Notes: generated by a model not told the origin, from the sequence alone. DNA of 64,000 nucleotides from Drosophila persimilis (GCF_003286085.1 NW_020825288.1:10044001-10108000), one strand, 5' to 3'; shown: positions 11,051 through 26,380, counted from the stretch's first letter. Numbers and translations are program-made.

Positions 11051-14000
11051 CGTCTGCTGCAGCTGTTCTCGCTACGCTCCGCTAGGAGGAGGGGAGGGTT
11101 ATATACAGCTTTTTTGTACCAATTGGCAGGCATTACATGGGTAAGGAATCCATTGCCAAACGACGACAGACGCCTCGGCACCGACTTCGTTTCGCTAGCT
11201 GCAACAACTCTGCGCCGTCTTCCATCGCTAACTGGATAGTTTCAGTTATGTATGACGAGTATACATACATATAATACACAAATATGTACATATAATAAAA
11301 CGTAAATTTAAACCAATAATTAGTTTGGGGGCTACCTGGACAAGATTTGAATCTTACTTATATCATACTATATCTATATCATTTCCAAGTATAATACATA
11401 CTTTTCTGTGACTCGTTATTGTTCGTCTTGATCCCGCAATTCAGATCTGATCTTGTAGACAAACGTCAACATATGCATACTCTGTGAACGAACGGTCTAC
11501 TCTGCTCAATTCATCTATGTATTTTATCCGGGTACATTGTATTCTACTTGTTAGTCGCTTTGAGCAGCACGATCTTAATTGTACGCCCCATACTCGTAAT
11601 ACACATTTTTGATCAAATATAATAGCCTAATTAGCGAGCTTAACAGCTTTGGATGCTGTAAAGATGCTTATTTGGAGACTTATAAAACAATTAGAAAGGA
11701 CTCGTCTATTTATCTTGAAGTCCAGACATGAGATTGTAGCTTTTTATAGTTTAAAATATCTGTTAAACTGGTGATTGCCATATAATTGAATCAGGACTAC
11801 ATCAGTACACACATTTGATGCAGATGTAAATGAAAATGTAAAGGTAAAGGTATTATGTGCTCGTTTTACACATAGTATTATACGTTAGTTAGCATGAGTC
11901 AACTGAGGGGAAAACCACATATTAAAGCAACTGTCGCTAAACTGAATTTCAACAAAAGCATAGCAAGTTACAATACATTACTCATAAGGTTGGCTTCTTT
12001 TTTTTTACGCAGTACTTAAGTATCGTTTTGGTCCTGAAACGGCTGTTCAGCTAATGATTAACTTTTATTTTGAAAAGTATTTTTTGAAGGCCTTTCATTT
12101 CGATATTTAACAAGAAAGGATATTTAGGCAAGTCTCGAAAGGTATGTATGTACATATATATGTTTCTTTATTACTCTATCTATAACCAGAGCACGGTGAA
12201 ATATTTTCCAAATAATTCGTTTGCAGATGCATGCATTTCACAGCTGCTAATAAACCCAAAGAGTCTGTGTCTCTCCGAGCAGAACTCTTTGACATCGCGC
12301 TGTAAAATTAACTTGAGCAATAAAAAAGGATAGAGCCGGAGAGCGAGAGAGAGATGCTATCGAAATATTTTGATAAAATTTCGTTGCGTTCTGTAGTTGG
12401 ATAAAGTCTTGCTACCGAAAAAGATGAGGAACAGAAAACTGAGGAACGACTGTGCTGTGCCGTAAATGCCTTGAAATTTATGCATCTCCAGATCGGCCCC
12501 TCCCGTCGGCAGCCCAGAGCACGGATAGAGCGGATAGTGGCCTGAGCAGTCGGAAAAGTCGTAAAACGTAACAACAATAAAAAATAATAAATCGACATAT
12601 CCACAAAATGGCAACTCAAAACGTTCAGTATGCACAGAAAGGAGTAAGTAGCAGGCAAATGCCACGAAAAGGGAGACGAATTGATGAAATCCTCGCATCT
12701 CCCATCTCGCATCTCGCATGGGGCAATGTGGCAAATGAAGCAAGCACTGGAGTGCTGTGTGGACGGGCCAGGACCGGGCCGAGACGGATGTGTCGGGCAG
12801 GAGACGACGATGGTATAATGCAAATGCACGCTGAGCAGACAATACTCGAATAAAATCTTCGGCAGTGGAAATGGGAATGGAAATAGAATGGAGAAGAAAC
12901 AGTGCTTTAATGAGCCACAGAGGCAGTCGCAGATGTGATGAGTCCAGAAGTTGGCTAAGCAGTTGCTGAGTTGCTGATGTTTGACATGGATGGAGTGTGC
13001 AAGAATGCGGAATATTCATACATATGTATGTATGTATGTAGTATGCATCCATGTACATCCAATTTTCATCACGATCATGCCTTTAATTTCGGTAGTCTCG
13101 AGTTGGCTAGACATATTAGTTAATTACGATGACTTCAGCTTTTCGATACGCTTTCAACAAGTTCTGTATTACTCCGAAAGACTGATTCCTCAATTTACAT
13201 CTATTTTAAAACCTGCACGAGGAACATGTCACCAAGTATCTTATGTTTCCGTACAAATAATAATATTCGCACGTGTATGAAATAAATGATTTAGAATAGG
13301 AATTGCACTATAAGAAAACTCGTTGTAAAAGCACTCATATGTATGTACATATGTATATCTACAAATGAATATACAAAAACTAGAGCTGGAATCATAAAAA
13401 GAGTAAATGGTTAAATCAGTTTACGGAATAAAAAAGGTTTATTAAAATGTTATTTTATGTTCATTTTAATGTAAAAGAATATCGAAACAATGTTTATTAG
13501 ATCATCATTTCATTGACACTCGAGCCCGAGGCTTTGTTTACCCTCGCAAATAAGTACATGTTTCCTGTGCTAGCAACAGTGTTTTGAGTTCGGTTAAGAC
13601 AGACATAGACTGCAAGATAGCCGGACCACAGGTATACATGACTGACTTTCGTCGCACATATCACCTACACGAATAAAGCTGTGTAAAAAAACAAACACCA
13701 AAAGATGCTTCTATAACAATAAATAAACATAAGTCGCTGCACAGCTAGAAGAGCGCTTCACAACACTGGATCCATCGCAGCTGCTTAGCAAAATAAAACT
13801 GCGTTTTTAGAATCCATGGACTATTTGAAACGTGTTATCTGATCGGATAAGTCCAAATTTAACTTTTTTCAATGGGATAGGAAGCAGTATTGTTTGCGTA
13901 GGCCCGGAGGAGGAAAATCTTAAAGACATCATGTAAAGCAAACCGAGAAACATGGCGGTGGTAATATAATGGTTTGGTAATGCTTTCTTGAAAATGACTG

Positions 14001-14099
14001 AAAGCTATTTGAAAAGCCCATCTTTCCAATTTTCTGCAGAAATGTGCTTATCCCGAAGAACACAGCTCCAGTTCAAGTTTCACTGGGAGAAAACTAGAG

Positions 14100-14830
14100 G
14101 TGGATAGAGAAAGAGAGAGAGAAATGATGCGCTGATGTGATTCTTGATTAGCATCAGTGGCCAAGTTTATATAGAGCTGTCCGTCTTGTTTCACGACTAG
14201 TTTTCAGAGGCTTTAAGGTCTAGAGCAACCAAATTGTATATCCAGACTCGTCCTCCAACAAGAAACGAAAATCTGTGGCATCCACCATTTTAATTTACGA
14301 GAAAACAGAAAACGCAGAGTCGTAAAGAATGACCAGATCTAGCAGATTATTGAATCTGAATCAGATCGGATCATTATTATAGCCAGATGGAACAAATGAA
14401 ATTTCAGTAGCTACCGTTAGTCACTAGCTTACGTATTTCCCCTCTATCTTGCATAATCTTCCACCATCTACAGTGGTGAGCGGAATGTTTACCTATAAAA
14501 TATATATGTATATGGGGTATAAAGTAGAGCCGCGGTCCTAGCTGCGACTCATAACTTTCCCGCTCGTTTTGAGACATACTTGCTTCAATGTTGAGACGAT
14601 ACGGACGACATGGCCATATCGACTGGTATTTTCTTGATGCTGACCCGTAATATAAATACTTGATGGTTCGGCGCTGTCCTAATTATCCCATTTTGACATT
14701 TCCGACCTTTTCGAGTATACTCGACACACCATAAAGAAGGGTTCGCACAGAGTATCCCCTAACAGGGTATACACATATAACAATTGTGCTTATAACTATA
14801 ACAGGAAACGTAAAGTCATCGTCACACTAT
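14100..14830 (-). repeat. Dispersed repeat, copy B (rearranged)
   Basis: Antisense blocks matching copy A, including ACGAAAATCTGTGGCATCCAC and CAGATCGGATCATTATTATAGC, occupy about 14120-14410. A sense-oriented fragment (GACATGGCCATATCGACTGG, then a gap and TTCTTGATGCTGA) follows at 14580-14640 next to a CGCTCGTTTT end motif. The two orientations suggest nested or rearranged insertions. Confidence 0.5.
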
Positions 14831-15423
14831 TCTGTATAATTTTTCAGATCTTTCAAATTAATAACTATCAAATTGTATCAAATTGACAGCATCAAAAGGA
14901 TAACTAAAACTAAATAGTTTAAGTCCTTCGCAGTTAAGGGATTCTGAAGGTGTGCACATACATATGTTCATACATGAATTAAGAGAGTACCTGTGTCGGA
15001 GTCGTTTCACTTCCTTATGGGAGCATTAGATAATAATAACGTTGCACATTTCGTATTAAATGTTCACACTGAATAGAATCCTCAGCGGGGAACAATCTAT
15101 GTGAAGAAAAGCTCCTTCATTTATAACTATTGAAGCAATAAAACTGGAAAGTAACCATCCAGGGATTGCGTTCGCCTTTTCATTTGTTATTCATTGCCTC
15201 ACCTTCAATTGAGTTAAATTTCCAAACACTAAACCTCTCAGCCAATATCCGCTAGCTGACTGGATGGCTTGGCTCACCTTTTCCCGAAGAGCTTTCCTTT
15301 CATCGCCGCAGCTCATTGAGGGGGTTACCGGAGAGCTCTTTGTGCATTCGTCAACACAACTGCAGTAAAGGCTAATAAAAGTGCATGTAGCATGGAGCCT
15401 TTTTACGAGACATGGGTAGGGTA

Positions 15424-15478
15424 CGGCAACGGCAACGGCAACGGGAATGGGGACGGGAATAAGGATAAGGATAAGGAT
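15424..15478. repeat. (GGCAAC)n / (GGATAA)n tract
   Basis: Hexamers drift from GGCAAC to GGGAAT and then GGATAA. Intronic, with no coding support. Confidence 0.8.
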
Positions 15479-16084
15479 GTCGCTTGTCCTTGCCAGAAGG
15501 CGGAAGTTCGCTTTGACAGCGCAGCTGGGTTGCTTTTGCTTTTGCCTTAGCTTGCCGTTGGCCAAGTTAAGCTTGTTAAGCTTGGCACGAAAGCAGTTTT
15601 AATCTCAAAATTAAAACGTTTGCAATTTTCAGGAGACTTTACGAGTTATATAAAGAAAAGGCGAAAGCTTCTCGCTCGTCTTTGTCGTCGTTTTCGTAAT
15701 CGTTGTCGTTGTCGTTGTCGTTACCCCGTCTCGGCTCCTGCCGCCTGGCATCTTTCGGTTCTTCTAGTCCCATTTCAACATCCTTCTCCTTGTCGTCGTA
15801 ATTCACTCGAACTTGTGTAATATTTTTGTCATCCTCGTGTCATGCATATCCCCACACTCTGTCCCGTTCCATATCTAAGGGTATATCTCCATCTCCTCTC
15901 CCCCAACTGTCCAACTGGCACTCGCCCCCCGCATTTTGCATGCATTTATATAGTTTTTATTTTTATTATCGAAAATAACAAGCTTTTTCTGTAGATTTAT
16001 TTTTATGATCGCCGCGCTGTCGCAAATTTTTTACTGTTTGAACTTAACATTTGACTTCAACTTGTTCCCGGTAATAAAGTTTCC

Positions 16085-16133
16085 TTTCTCCAGCCCCAGC
16101 CTCAGCCCCAGTCCCAGTCCCAGTCCCAGTGCA
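16085..16133. repeat. (CCCAGT)n tract
   Basis: CCCCAGCCTCAG units pass into tandem CCCAGT hexamers. Confidence 0.8.
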
Positions 16134-19100
16134 GTGCTGTCTCTAGCTGTTTCTGCGTTATTGGTGGATACAAATTAGTAAAAAGATTAGATAAGTTCTG
16201 TTTCCACGCTTTCGGTTTGCCAACTCAACTTCTGTTAGGGTAGACATTTTGCCCGACTTCGATTTTATAATTTCAGCCTCCATTATCAAACAGTTTGCCC
16301 CCTCAGGCCCCCACTCAAGCTTATCATCAAATGTTTGTTACGTAGTATCAAAGTGTCATTGTTGCTAGGCTTTATGGCATTATGTGCCTATAAATACTAC
16401 CCACAGTACGAGTATTAGTCAGTATTCAAAAGTGTATATGTGCTATGCATCTGTCGATGGACTGATAGAGCTATCTGACTATATATCGGATGCTATACTC
16501 GCAGCAGGAATAGCTTACTATAAAGAGTGCATGGAGTATTTTGGCGTCTTTTTGGAATAGTTGAGGCTGGGCACAGGCTGAGAGTACGTATGTAGGTCTA
16601 TTCATTTGCCAGGTGTCTTGTGTCCGGTGTCCATATGTTGGATATGTTGTTGTGCTTAATATTTTGGTTGTAGGAATTGACTTTGGTTTTTGTGTTAACT
16701 ATTTCTTCTGTGTAAGGGCTAGTGGCATCCTCAGGCAGCTTTTGCTGTTTTGCTGTTTTGCCTCTTGGTCGTTTCCAGGAATGTGTGACCATACGAGTAT
16801 GTATGTTGCAGTTTCCTGCAGTGCTTCTATTGCTACTCGTGCATCCTGACAGATAGCACGGAATGCTGATCCATATTCCTTTCCATGCATACATTAGTAT
16901 GCCACCTGAGGCGTTTAATCCATTCCAGTTGTCTCTGGTTTATTCTACCGTTCGTTTGCCTCAGCTGTCACAATTGCCCCATCGCGATGCATCGTTTGCT
17001 TTGACACTGACTTTGCTTCCCATGGCTGCAATTTGTAGATACAATGGCTTCTCTTCTGCTTTAGCCAGCACTTTCATACACATGTATGTATGTACATACG
17101 ATACAAATGCTAATTTAATTGGCATTTTTGCTCCTCTACATTCAATTGGCAAGCTCTTGCCGTGCCCCTACACTGCGCGGACTGATCTGTGCGTCTGATC
17201 ATTTTCATTCTTGAGTTGTCCGTCTTGTCTGCTTTCTCCGAGTTCAGACCCCCCCGGAGAATGCTAAGGGATATGTACATTGTATGGGCGCTGTCTATTT
17301 AAATGCATTTTAATAGTCAACAAAAATGTTTCGACAAAGAATGTGGCTGTGCGGCAATCAAGTCGCCAAAATACTCGTGTTCATTCGCTCAGTTCGCGTC
17401 GCCTGTCCCTTGTTTTATGACATTTTAATGAAGGCAGCCATACGCTGCCGCAGAGTGCCTTCGCTAGGAGCTCTTGCTAATAGACGTGCTACACGAGGCA
17501 AGTCTATAGACAAACTATGTCTATGACAGCTCTTCTTTAGGACGATTTCTGGCGCGTAGTGTCTGCTTAGGAAAGGGGTTTCACAATCACAATACGTAAG
17601 AGCTCGCATTATGTTAACATGCGCAAACTCGTAAAATATTTTAATTTTAAACCATGCCACATAGCGAATGCTACTTACATGCACCCAATTACACCCCGAT
17701 CTGTGATCATTAAATTGCTACTTTGCGGGTTAAGGAACTCGTAATGATCTATAAAATGCGGAAACCATTTGCTGTTTATCTATGAAATCTATGAGAATAT
17801 ATGAGATATTTGGAAGCTTCTGTAGCACATATGTAGCATCACAGTCAATGAAATGCTTTTACTCTGATGTGAACTTGGATAGTTTTAACTAACAATTAAC
17901 TAATGTTCATCCATTCTGTACGGATATTTAACCAATGCACTCAATACATGACCTTTCAGAAGTCCACGTTGAGTACTCCTCAAGAATTTCCCACCCAGCT
18001 TACTCCGAAGGTCGTTGATGTAGAGCCACCGCACGGGCAAGAGCGACACCAACGCCGACAGTAAGCAAACACACTCGCTAATAGAGCCGTCAAGCAACAA
18101 TCTGCCCCAGAGAAGCGCTGACAGGGCACAGAGCACGGAGCAAGCAAAAAGCGAGCAAACCAAGTGCCAAAGCAGCGGAAGGGGCCACCGAGGGGGCAAC
18201 GGGGGGTCCATATGACACGGTCCCCACTGTCCGGCAACTGTTGCTGGCTCGTTTGGCCTGCAGCCCCACGCCCAGTCACAGTCGCATTCCCCGGTACATG
18301 CTAGAGGGCGCCGCCCTCCCCAAGACACCCCAAGCGCCCCCAGTGACCACGGTCCGCCGCCGCGGCGGAACAGGAACAGTGGATGCTAGGGGTGCGGAAC
18401 TGTTACTGGGACTGGGACTACGTCAACTGTTTATGGATTACACGTGTCGGGCATGCCAAGTTCAAGACCACGTCGCTTCGATATCTGTCGCCACCGTTTA
18501 TTGGGGCACACAGTTGTCAGATCGGACGTTGGCGCTAAAATATCAAAGGCAGGCAACTTTAACGCAAGCCCATTTTCAGTAATTAGCTGAATTCCAAATT
18601 AGTGAAGCCAAGGGTAAAGATTCGGTGGCCAAAGGGGGGCCGATCGAATGCTACGACTGTAGAAATTCCGACTGTAGGCGGAAGCACACTCATGGCTTGC
18701 TCAGATGCATGTACATCCTGATTAATGCACAGATTATAGTAGGTAATACCCTCTTACGAGGGCAAGAGAAATAGGGTATATATTCTATATAAGTATAACT
18801 GTTACTATCGGAGCACCATAAACATTCGAATTTTATTGCCTTCGCGTTTGCGGTGCCGTCAGCCACCTAATTTCTTCCGGCAGTTTGGATTTCCCATAAA
18901 TATTACTTTATATGCACCTGCAAGTATGCAAAAGTACATACCTATTTTTAAGTATATACATATGTATTTAGTGGGCTTTTTGTGCAATTTAATTGTGCAC
19001 AATTTGTAATATCATATTGGGAAATTGGCGAAGGTTCAAGAGGCGGAGTCGCTGCTGTCGCGATGCAGGAAATTGCTTAAAATCTGCCATAGGGATGATC

Positions 19101-20082
19101 ACTTGTTGCTCAGGTGAGCAGCAGAGGTGAGCTCTACCCCCCCCAGGCATCAAATGGAGCGTCTATCAGACTGCCATGTGCCATGCAGAATCAGCCATAA
19201 ATTATAGCGCAAATTAGACTTAACTATGGGGCTATATATATGTACCTTTGCCCATGCCAAATGTGCGGGACGCTCTCGGGGAACGCACACTGTTCCTGCA
19301 GTTGTCGATTGCCAACTGCTTTCACGACCGACGCCACCGCGACCATTGTGTGAGTGCGCCAAGAGAATGCCGGCATCGTCTGGCAGCTTTCTTCAGGTGG
19401 CGCCGTTTGGTCCACAGTAAATAGGCTTTAATATGCTTCATCAATGTTTCAAAACTCACAGTGGGAAGTGGGAAGCCGCTCGGCCTACATGTTCGGCTGT
19501 CCATGCTATGACTTAAATTTTGACAGATTACACCGCCAATAGTCTTTGGGGTTTTTGGGGTAGTCTAAGATGAGAACTTTTGCGGAAGTTCACGCTCTGA
19601 ATGGTACACTTGCTGTTGCTCGGCTTACGTTTGTCATCGAACATCATCATGCCAAGAAATCGACTTCGAACCTGACGACTGACAAATGCCACGGGATGCA
19701 TCTGCGTCTGCATTTTGGCATTGGGTATTTTTGGGCGACAAGGAGGTTCTGAATTAAATTAAATGTGCAGTGCAAAGTGGAAGAGCGGCACAGTCGTCTG
19801 GCGGGGGAAAGGGATAGCACCCGCAACCACCAGCGGAGGCGGAGGCGGAGGCAGAGGTAGAGGCGGTGGCGGTGGCGGTGGCAAAGACAGAAGCACACAA
19901 TTTACTTTCACTTTCAAATGCACATGTCATGTCCCACTCGGCGCTTATCATCATTATCAGCGCTTGTGCGAGCCGTTTGCCCTTTTCCCTGGCCGATGAT
20001 GATCGCGATAAGCAACGGGGCTTAGGGCCTTATCGGGGAATTGGCCAAGGTTTCGTAGTGCACGCAGTGAACGTGCACTGCC

Positions 20083-20120
20083 ACTGGCACTGGCACTGGC
20101 ACTGGCACTGGCACTGGCAT
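20083..20120. repeat. (CTGGCA)n tract
   Basis: Six near-perfect tandem CTGGCA copies. The minus strand gives an Ala-Ser repeat in translation. Confidence 0.9.
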
Positions 20121-20557
20121 TGACAGTGGCTGTTCCGCAGAGCTTAGTAAGCTTTAGTAATGTTCGTGTTGTGTTAGGTCCTGGAAGCCAAACCTTAATC
20201 CGAACCTGAATCCGAACCCGAACCCGAACCCCCATTAAGCGCTATTGCCAATTGGCTTCGGCTTAAGCACTTGAGTGGGATGCGAGAGAGATTTTCTTTG
20301 GCCACTGTGCAGGCCACTAATTTCATACATCATTGCCGGACGGGTACGGTTGATGGGTGAAGGGTGGAATGGAGTGGAGTGGAGTGGAGTGGCGACAGGG
20401 CCTGGAGAAGAATTCAATGCTTTGTCTCAGGGGTTAGCTGGCTGCTAAGTAATTCTTCTTATTGACAGACGCCAGGCGAGTCGAACGAGCGAATGCTTGC
20501 TAGACTGTGGCATCGTAAAATTTTCCTTTGCGCTTTTTACGAGCAAAACCCGAAAAA

Positions 20558-20650
20558 CGTTCCCGTTCCCGTTCCCGTTCCCGTAGACGTGGAAGTGGAA
20601 GTGCATGTGGACGTGGACGTGGACGTGAATGTCGACGTGGACATGGACGT
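20558..20650. repeat. (CCCGTT)n then (GGACGT)n compound tract
   Basis: CCCGTT hexamers are followed by GGAAGT and GGACGT hexamers. The plus-strand translation is a Val-Pro then Val-Asp repeat with no other protein character. Confidence 0.85.
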
Positions 20651-23002
20651 TGATGATGACGGTTGTACAACTTGTACAACGACAACTGCGCCAAGCATAT
20701 TATTTGGGTTCGCCCGCAAGGTTTTCGGCGCTCGTAAAATTAAGAATGAAAAGCACCAAAAACCAAAATTTTCACAAAGAACGTAGATTTCCTTTTCCTC
20801 CTTTTCCAGTGTGTTTTCCCCCTTGCGTGGCTTTTACTGCCGCCCGTTACATTCGCGTTAATTGCTGCGCGACTGTGATATAAATCGGCAGATATGACGC
20901 CCGTGTCCTTTCAAGTCGAGATACGAGATGCCTGGAAATTGATTAGCGGCCAACCCCCTCAGGAGAATACAAATTCAGTTTCGGAAATACGCGGTAGATT
21001 GATAGAAAGGCTCGCTTTGATCTTTAAAAGGATTACACATTGAGTTTTTTGGATCCCTGTGATGACATATTATGCTGTGCTACCAGTAAGTATGCTGTTG
21101 CTGTCAGACCATCATATCTTTAACATTTGGTTATTTAACTGAGATTCTACATTCGAATACACCTTTTTCAAGCATCCCTTATATTCGACAGCCCTTGGAT
21201 GCTGTTTCGTATTCCGAATACCTCGCCTTCTAGTAATCTTGAATTGACCAAATACGTTTGCAAAATTCAGATCTATCCCAATGTTAGGATACAATTTCAA
21301 GTCTTTAGTTGTGCACCAAAGGTATCTAAAATTATACTTTTACAAATATCCATGGGGAGGAAAAGCGGTATATCTTTCTAGGATCTGATACAAGTATTTT
21401 TTTTATGTTTTTCTCTCGCCGTTCAATATTATTTGATAACATTTGATACATAAATATATCGATGATTTCTTATTGATGTTTCCGAATATTAAACAAAGGT
21501 CAAAGTCTTATTCACCATGGAAATTGTGTTCCCATTTAGATAATATCTTTGAACGATTTTAGTCATAATTTATTTAGCTTGCGACCAAACATCGACTAAA
21601 TTAAAATTCCCATTTGACCAGGCAGCACACCAAGATAAACCAATCAGAATTTGCATGCAAATTTCAACGTTAGATAAATTTTATATACCTATATATTGTA
21701 CATATGTACGTATATGTATGTACGAGTATGTGTAGGTATGAGTATGGCCATATGAGAACGTGTAAAGTTCTTGCGCAACTGAAGCGACAAAAACTCGTAA
21801 AGTTAATGAATCAATTAAAAGCGAAAACACCCCGAACGATCCCCGACCACCACAGTTGGGTAGTCCACCAACCAGATTCAGATTTCGCTGCATGGATATA
21901 TGTACATATGTGTGTACATGGAAATAAAAATGCAATTTATTGAGCCTCCATTGAGTGATAGGCAACATGTTATTTGAATTAAAAACCTGCCTAATTGTCA
22001 AACAGTTGTGGCAAGCAAAGGCTGATTGAACCGAGCCATTGCCACTGCCACTTGCTGTGTTAATATACGTACGTACTTTTAATAGTGTTCCCAGCCAGTG
22101 GCACATAAAAATTAAGGGGCGAATTGAACAAAGTGCGAAATTTGCATGTAAACAATTAAAAATAATACATTTATTGAATTGTGGTTCGATATTAAACGTT
22201 GGGCTGGTGCCACGATAGCCGTAAATCAGGCTAGGGAGATAACAGTACGAGTACGAGCAGAAGGGAATGGCTCCGGGCTGGTCGTCATAAATCCTGGCCA
22301 ACCTCAAGAAAATTAACGACATAATTATATCAGCCGAGTGCGATTGGATAATTTTGTTGAATTTCCCAAATCTGTGCTCTCTCGCAGCCCCGAGGCCTAT
22401 TAAATAAGAGGGGCCATAAATTATCCCGGCGATTGCACTTAGACCCTTCCCATACAATAAATACATACGAGTGTGTACCGCAAAGCAGCCAAATCGCTCG
22501 AAGAATGCACAAGTGTCTAAGACCATTCCCTTTCCCAGCCCTCTGCTCGCATGCCTCATCGAAAAAACCTCGCCCCACGCTGCGTATACGTATTGTTCTC
22601 GGCCAAGCATAAATTAATAAGCCAAATGAATTTGCATTGCACACTGCACTTCTGTTGCCAGGGGAAGTCCAAGTCGAGTCCGTCCGTCCGTCGCAAACAC
22701 TTGCAGAGAAACAACAAATCGCAAAGCGAGAGAGCGAGAGCAATGAGAGAGCGATGAGAGAGCGAGTGTTGCTCTCAGAGTGCATTCATTTGTTTGCGAT
22801 TACGACAACAAATTGCTTACACGTGCCGATTGTCATAGGCAGGGAAGGGTTGGGGATGCAGCCGGGCCCGTAGTTGGCCCAGTGTTGACTGAGTGGGAGA
22901 GATAGAGAAAGAGTCAGCGACAGCTGTTCCTCCTCTGCCTGTGTGTGTGTTGTGTGTATGCCATAAGCAAATGCTTTTGACTTTGCTTTTAGTTTATAAT
23001 CG

Positions 23003-23034
23003 AGCACACACAACACACACACACACACACACAC
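23003..23034. repeat. (CA)n microsatellite
   Basis: ACACACAACACAC followed by an uninterrupted CA run. A GT-rich patch lies 60 nt upstream. Confidence 0.9.
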
Positions 23035-26000
23035 ATTCGCGTCCGTACTGGGTACAGGGCTGCTCTCCTATGGTGCACAACGACGATCGATCCCACGAGT
23101 CTTTGAGGCTGAAATCGATTGATTCCAGATAGAGTACATCCTTTAAGTCAGTGATCAACAAGGCCCCATCTCATGCCGCCCGAAAGTACACGTACACGTG
23201 TATAACAGTGGCTGGCGCCAATACAATGTTCCTCCAACAGTCCCGCCACCGTTTAAGTCTCTGAATTAGCCACATACGATGTAAGGTTTATTTCCGATTG
23301 CACCAAGTTCTTTCGAATTTTCCGTTCTTCCTTTTTCCGTTTAGGCTTTCAAATTTAACAGCTTCTAGGAGAACTATTACCTGGGATAACATGGTCTGTT
23401 GGCTATGATAAGAGATACACCCCAACGCCCCAGCGGAACTTGTTCTCCATCACACTTCTCGATGCACATGAGAAGACTGGAGTCCTGAGAACACAACAAA
23501 TTTGTATTCCTATTCAGGCGCCCATGCTACAAATGTTCCACTGTAGCCCACTAGCTGCAATATGTGCATACCCTTCGAATGGTGGGGCCGCAAAGTGACT
23601 TTGAAACTTAGTTTTGCCCTCGTCCACCAATCCCTCGTCTCCCCGTCTGACAATTTTTGCTCTCTTTACTGCCAAGCGATAAAGATGGGCGAGGAATTCC
23701 TCATCATTGCGTGTGTGGTCCATTTTAGCGCCTGTGCCTTTCGACAGCGAGCAAATACATTTTCAGGCGCTCAAACGTGTCTGCAATGCTTCTGATAGCC
23801 AAGCTCCCAGCCATAACTGTCTGGGAACAGACCCTACCAGTTCCACCCCATTCACTGAACTGTCCACTACGTGCCTTATTGTCTTATAATTTGTGTTGTA
23901 TTGACCATGCCGAGAATGGGAAGGGGGCTGAAGGGGGTCCAAGGAGTGTGTTCGCGAGACAAATTGACACTCTGATAAATATTGACCGGAAAAACAATGA
24001 TCACCCAGTTGTGAGTAGGGGAGGACTCTGTTCCGTCGACTTCACCGTCGCGACGCAGAGCGCATGAGTGTGCCTGTGCCACTGTGTGGCAATTATTGGG
24101 CACTTAAATTTAGCAATGTTCTTGGCAAGAGCTTAAATGGCCGAATCGGAGGGGATAAATATAAATGAAATCGGTAATTTGTTCATACGACCCGTTCGCT
24201 AATTTATCTGTTCTAAAAATTTACTTTACTTATTTACACATCTTTGAATGTGCCTGTGGTAGAAATTGTAGACTTTTCTGACATTTTGTACTGGGCCTGC
24301 GGCCTGGGCCATAAAAATCCATGACCGCGCTCGTAATTCTTGTGCCACTTTCCGAGTGCCGGGAATAATGCAATTACAAAATAAATCGTGCAGTCTTTAT
24401 AGGTGTCTGGGAGTACTAAAGGGTGCTATTTTATGGAGAAAGGATTGAGTAGCTTGTGCAGAAGCACTACGACTAAGAATACGAAGCGGAATTCGTACAA
24501 TTAATTAGCTGAAAAATATTAACAAACACACACACACAAAACACCTACGATTTCACAGGATGAGTTTTCATGTTTGGTGGAAGCTAGGAATTAACATTAA
24601 GATGTGCAAATCCTTACAGACACTTTTTCTTTAGGTAGTTTAAGTTGGGGGGGGCGATTGTAGCTTTGGCTACCGAAGTCAAATCTACGTCAATGAATAA
24701 TTTAAGTTAACTTTCTTCTTTCTGGAACCTTTCTATAGAGTTTAACTATCAAGAGAAACAACTATGTAAGAGAAAAATGGGAACAGATAAATTGTCTCTT
24801 TTGTCCCTCACAACGTTCCCGCTCGTTTTACATACATATATGTATCTTTTGAACGGAGAGTGATTTAAACATATGTGTGATCTACACTTTAACCCCCCTA
24901 TAATCCTTACGATCCCCGAAACATCCATATCTGTATATAATTTCCAGAACTGTTGGTCATAATTTTGTATTAAAAACAAAGTATAGGATAAACAAAACTG
25001 ACCAATTTCATAACATTTTCCTTTGGATTTGAAATTCCATTCGCCGTCCGTTGGCCAGAGTCAAATGTTCGTACATAAAGTGATTTCACTTTCCCTCACT
25101 TGGATGGAATAGATTTGTGTAACGAGGGGCAGGAACACCCCACGTGCCCACCCTTGGCCATGTGTGTTTGGGTATCTGTGTTTGTTTATATGAAAATGCA
25201 CAAGTACAGGCACACCCAGCTACAGATACATGTATTCATACACTTGGATATGAATAAGCAATGCAGCGGAAACTAATTCAAGTTCAAGGTGAATATTGTC
25301 GACGTTTGCTCATCGCTGCCGCTGCTGCCGCTGCTGATGATAATGATGACGACGATGATGATTGGGTGTCATTCTGCAGCTGTCAATGTTCGCTCTGGTA
25401 CGCATATTATGCAATATGTTTTCAGTCTCCAGACCCCGTAATCGCTGTGTGTGTGTGCATGTACATATGTATGCATGTACACTAGCCATTCGTCGGGGGT
25501 TCAATAGCCATTCGAAGGCTGCAATAGCATACGTTGGATAGCATTTGTCTATTGCACTGAACGCGGGAGTCTTGGCAATTTTAGGTAATTCCATATGAAT
25601 AAATCTGGAAAATACCAATGGAATCTATCCATAGCCAGGCAAATCATAACTCTTTATACTCGTTAGATAATTTTCTAATATAAACCTTTATATTAGCTTA
25701 AGACTCGTAACCCCCAAATGGCTGAAAGAGGAATCGATCGATCTTTAAGGCTGCCTTTCAAACAGGTTACCACATTTCATATCAGATAGAAGTCTTTGCG
25801 GGAAAAACTTGGTTCGAGTTTACTATCGAAAAACTGAATCATGGATCGATTGTTGGATATATGTATACGCAGTATAGTTTTTCCAAGCAATCAAGTACAT
25901 TTCAGTAAAGAATAAATTTGTGAATTTCAATCTAGAAGCAGGTTTTTTTTTAAGTTTTGCTCAAGCTTAAGACAACGTGCTCAATCAATGAGAGTCGTAT

Positions 26001-26345
26001 CGTAGTTGGGTTTGCTTCGGTTCGGGGTCGAATGTTGTACAGGTTGAACTCTACCTGCGATATGTGATATGCATGATATGTATGTATGTATGTATGTGTA
26101 TGGAGAGTGGAGATAAGGCATAAAAACTAAATGGAAGCGCTTTAAAATTAAAACGGAACGCCATTTCGCAGGCAATCGCAAAAGCCACAAGCAGAGCTAA
26201 TTAAATTATTTCGCCAAGATGTATAGCGAGAGCCCAGTGGAGTGGCGACGATCGGATCGACTGAGGACGAGGACCCGCTGGCAGAGAGTTGAGAGCAGAG
26301 AGCAGAGAGCAGAATGCAGAGAGGCGGGAGATATTGGCGGCAGCT

Positions 26346-26380
26346 TCATGTTCATCTTCATCTTCATCTTCATCTTCATG
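26346..26380. repeat. (TTCATC)n tract
   Basis: Five tandem TTCATC hexamers. The opposite strand reads as a Glu-Asp/Lys-Met repeat, which is a false ORF. Confidence 0.9.

Noticed and set aside
20493..20786. ORF with Val-Pro and Val-Asp repeats
   Set aside because: It is a translation of hexamer microsatellites, and neither flank has protein character.
23144..23152. Isolated ATCAACA matches on the plus strand (also near 1768 and 34446)
   Set aside because: They are half-sites on the strand opposite to dsx transcription and are not clustered, so they are not Tra/Tra2 elements.
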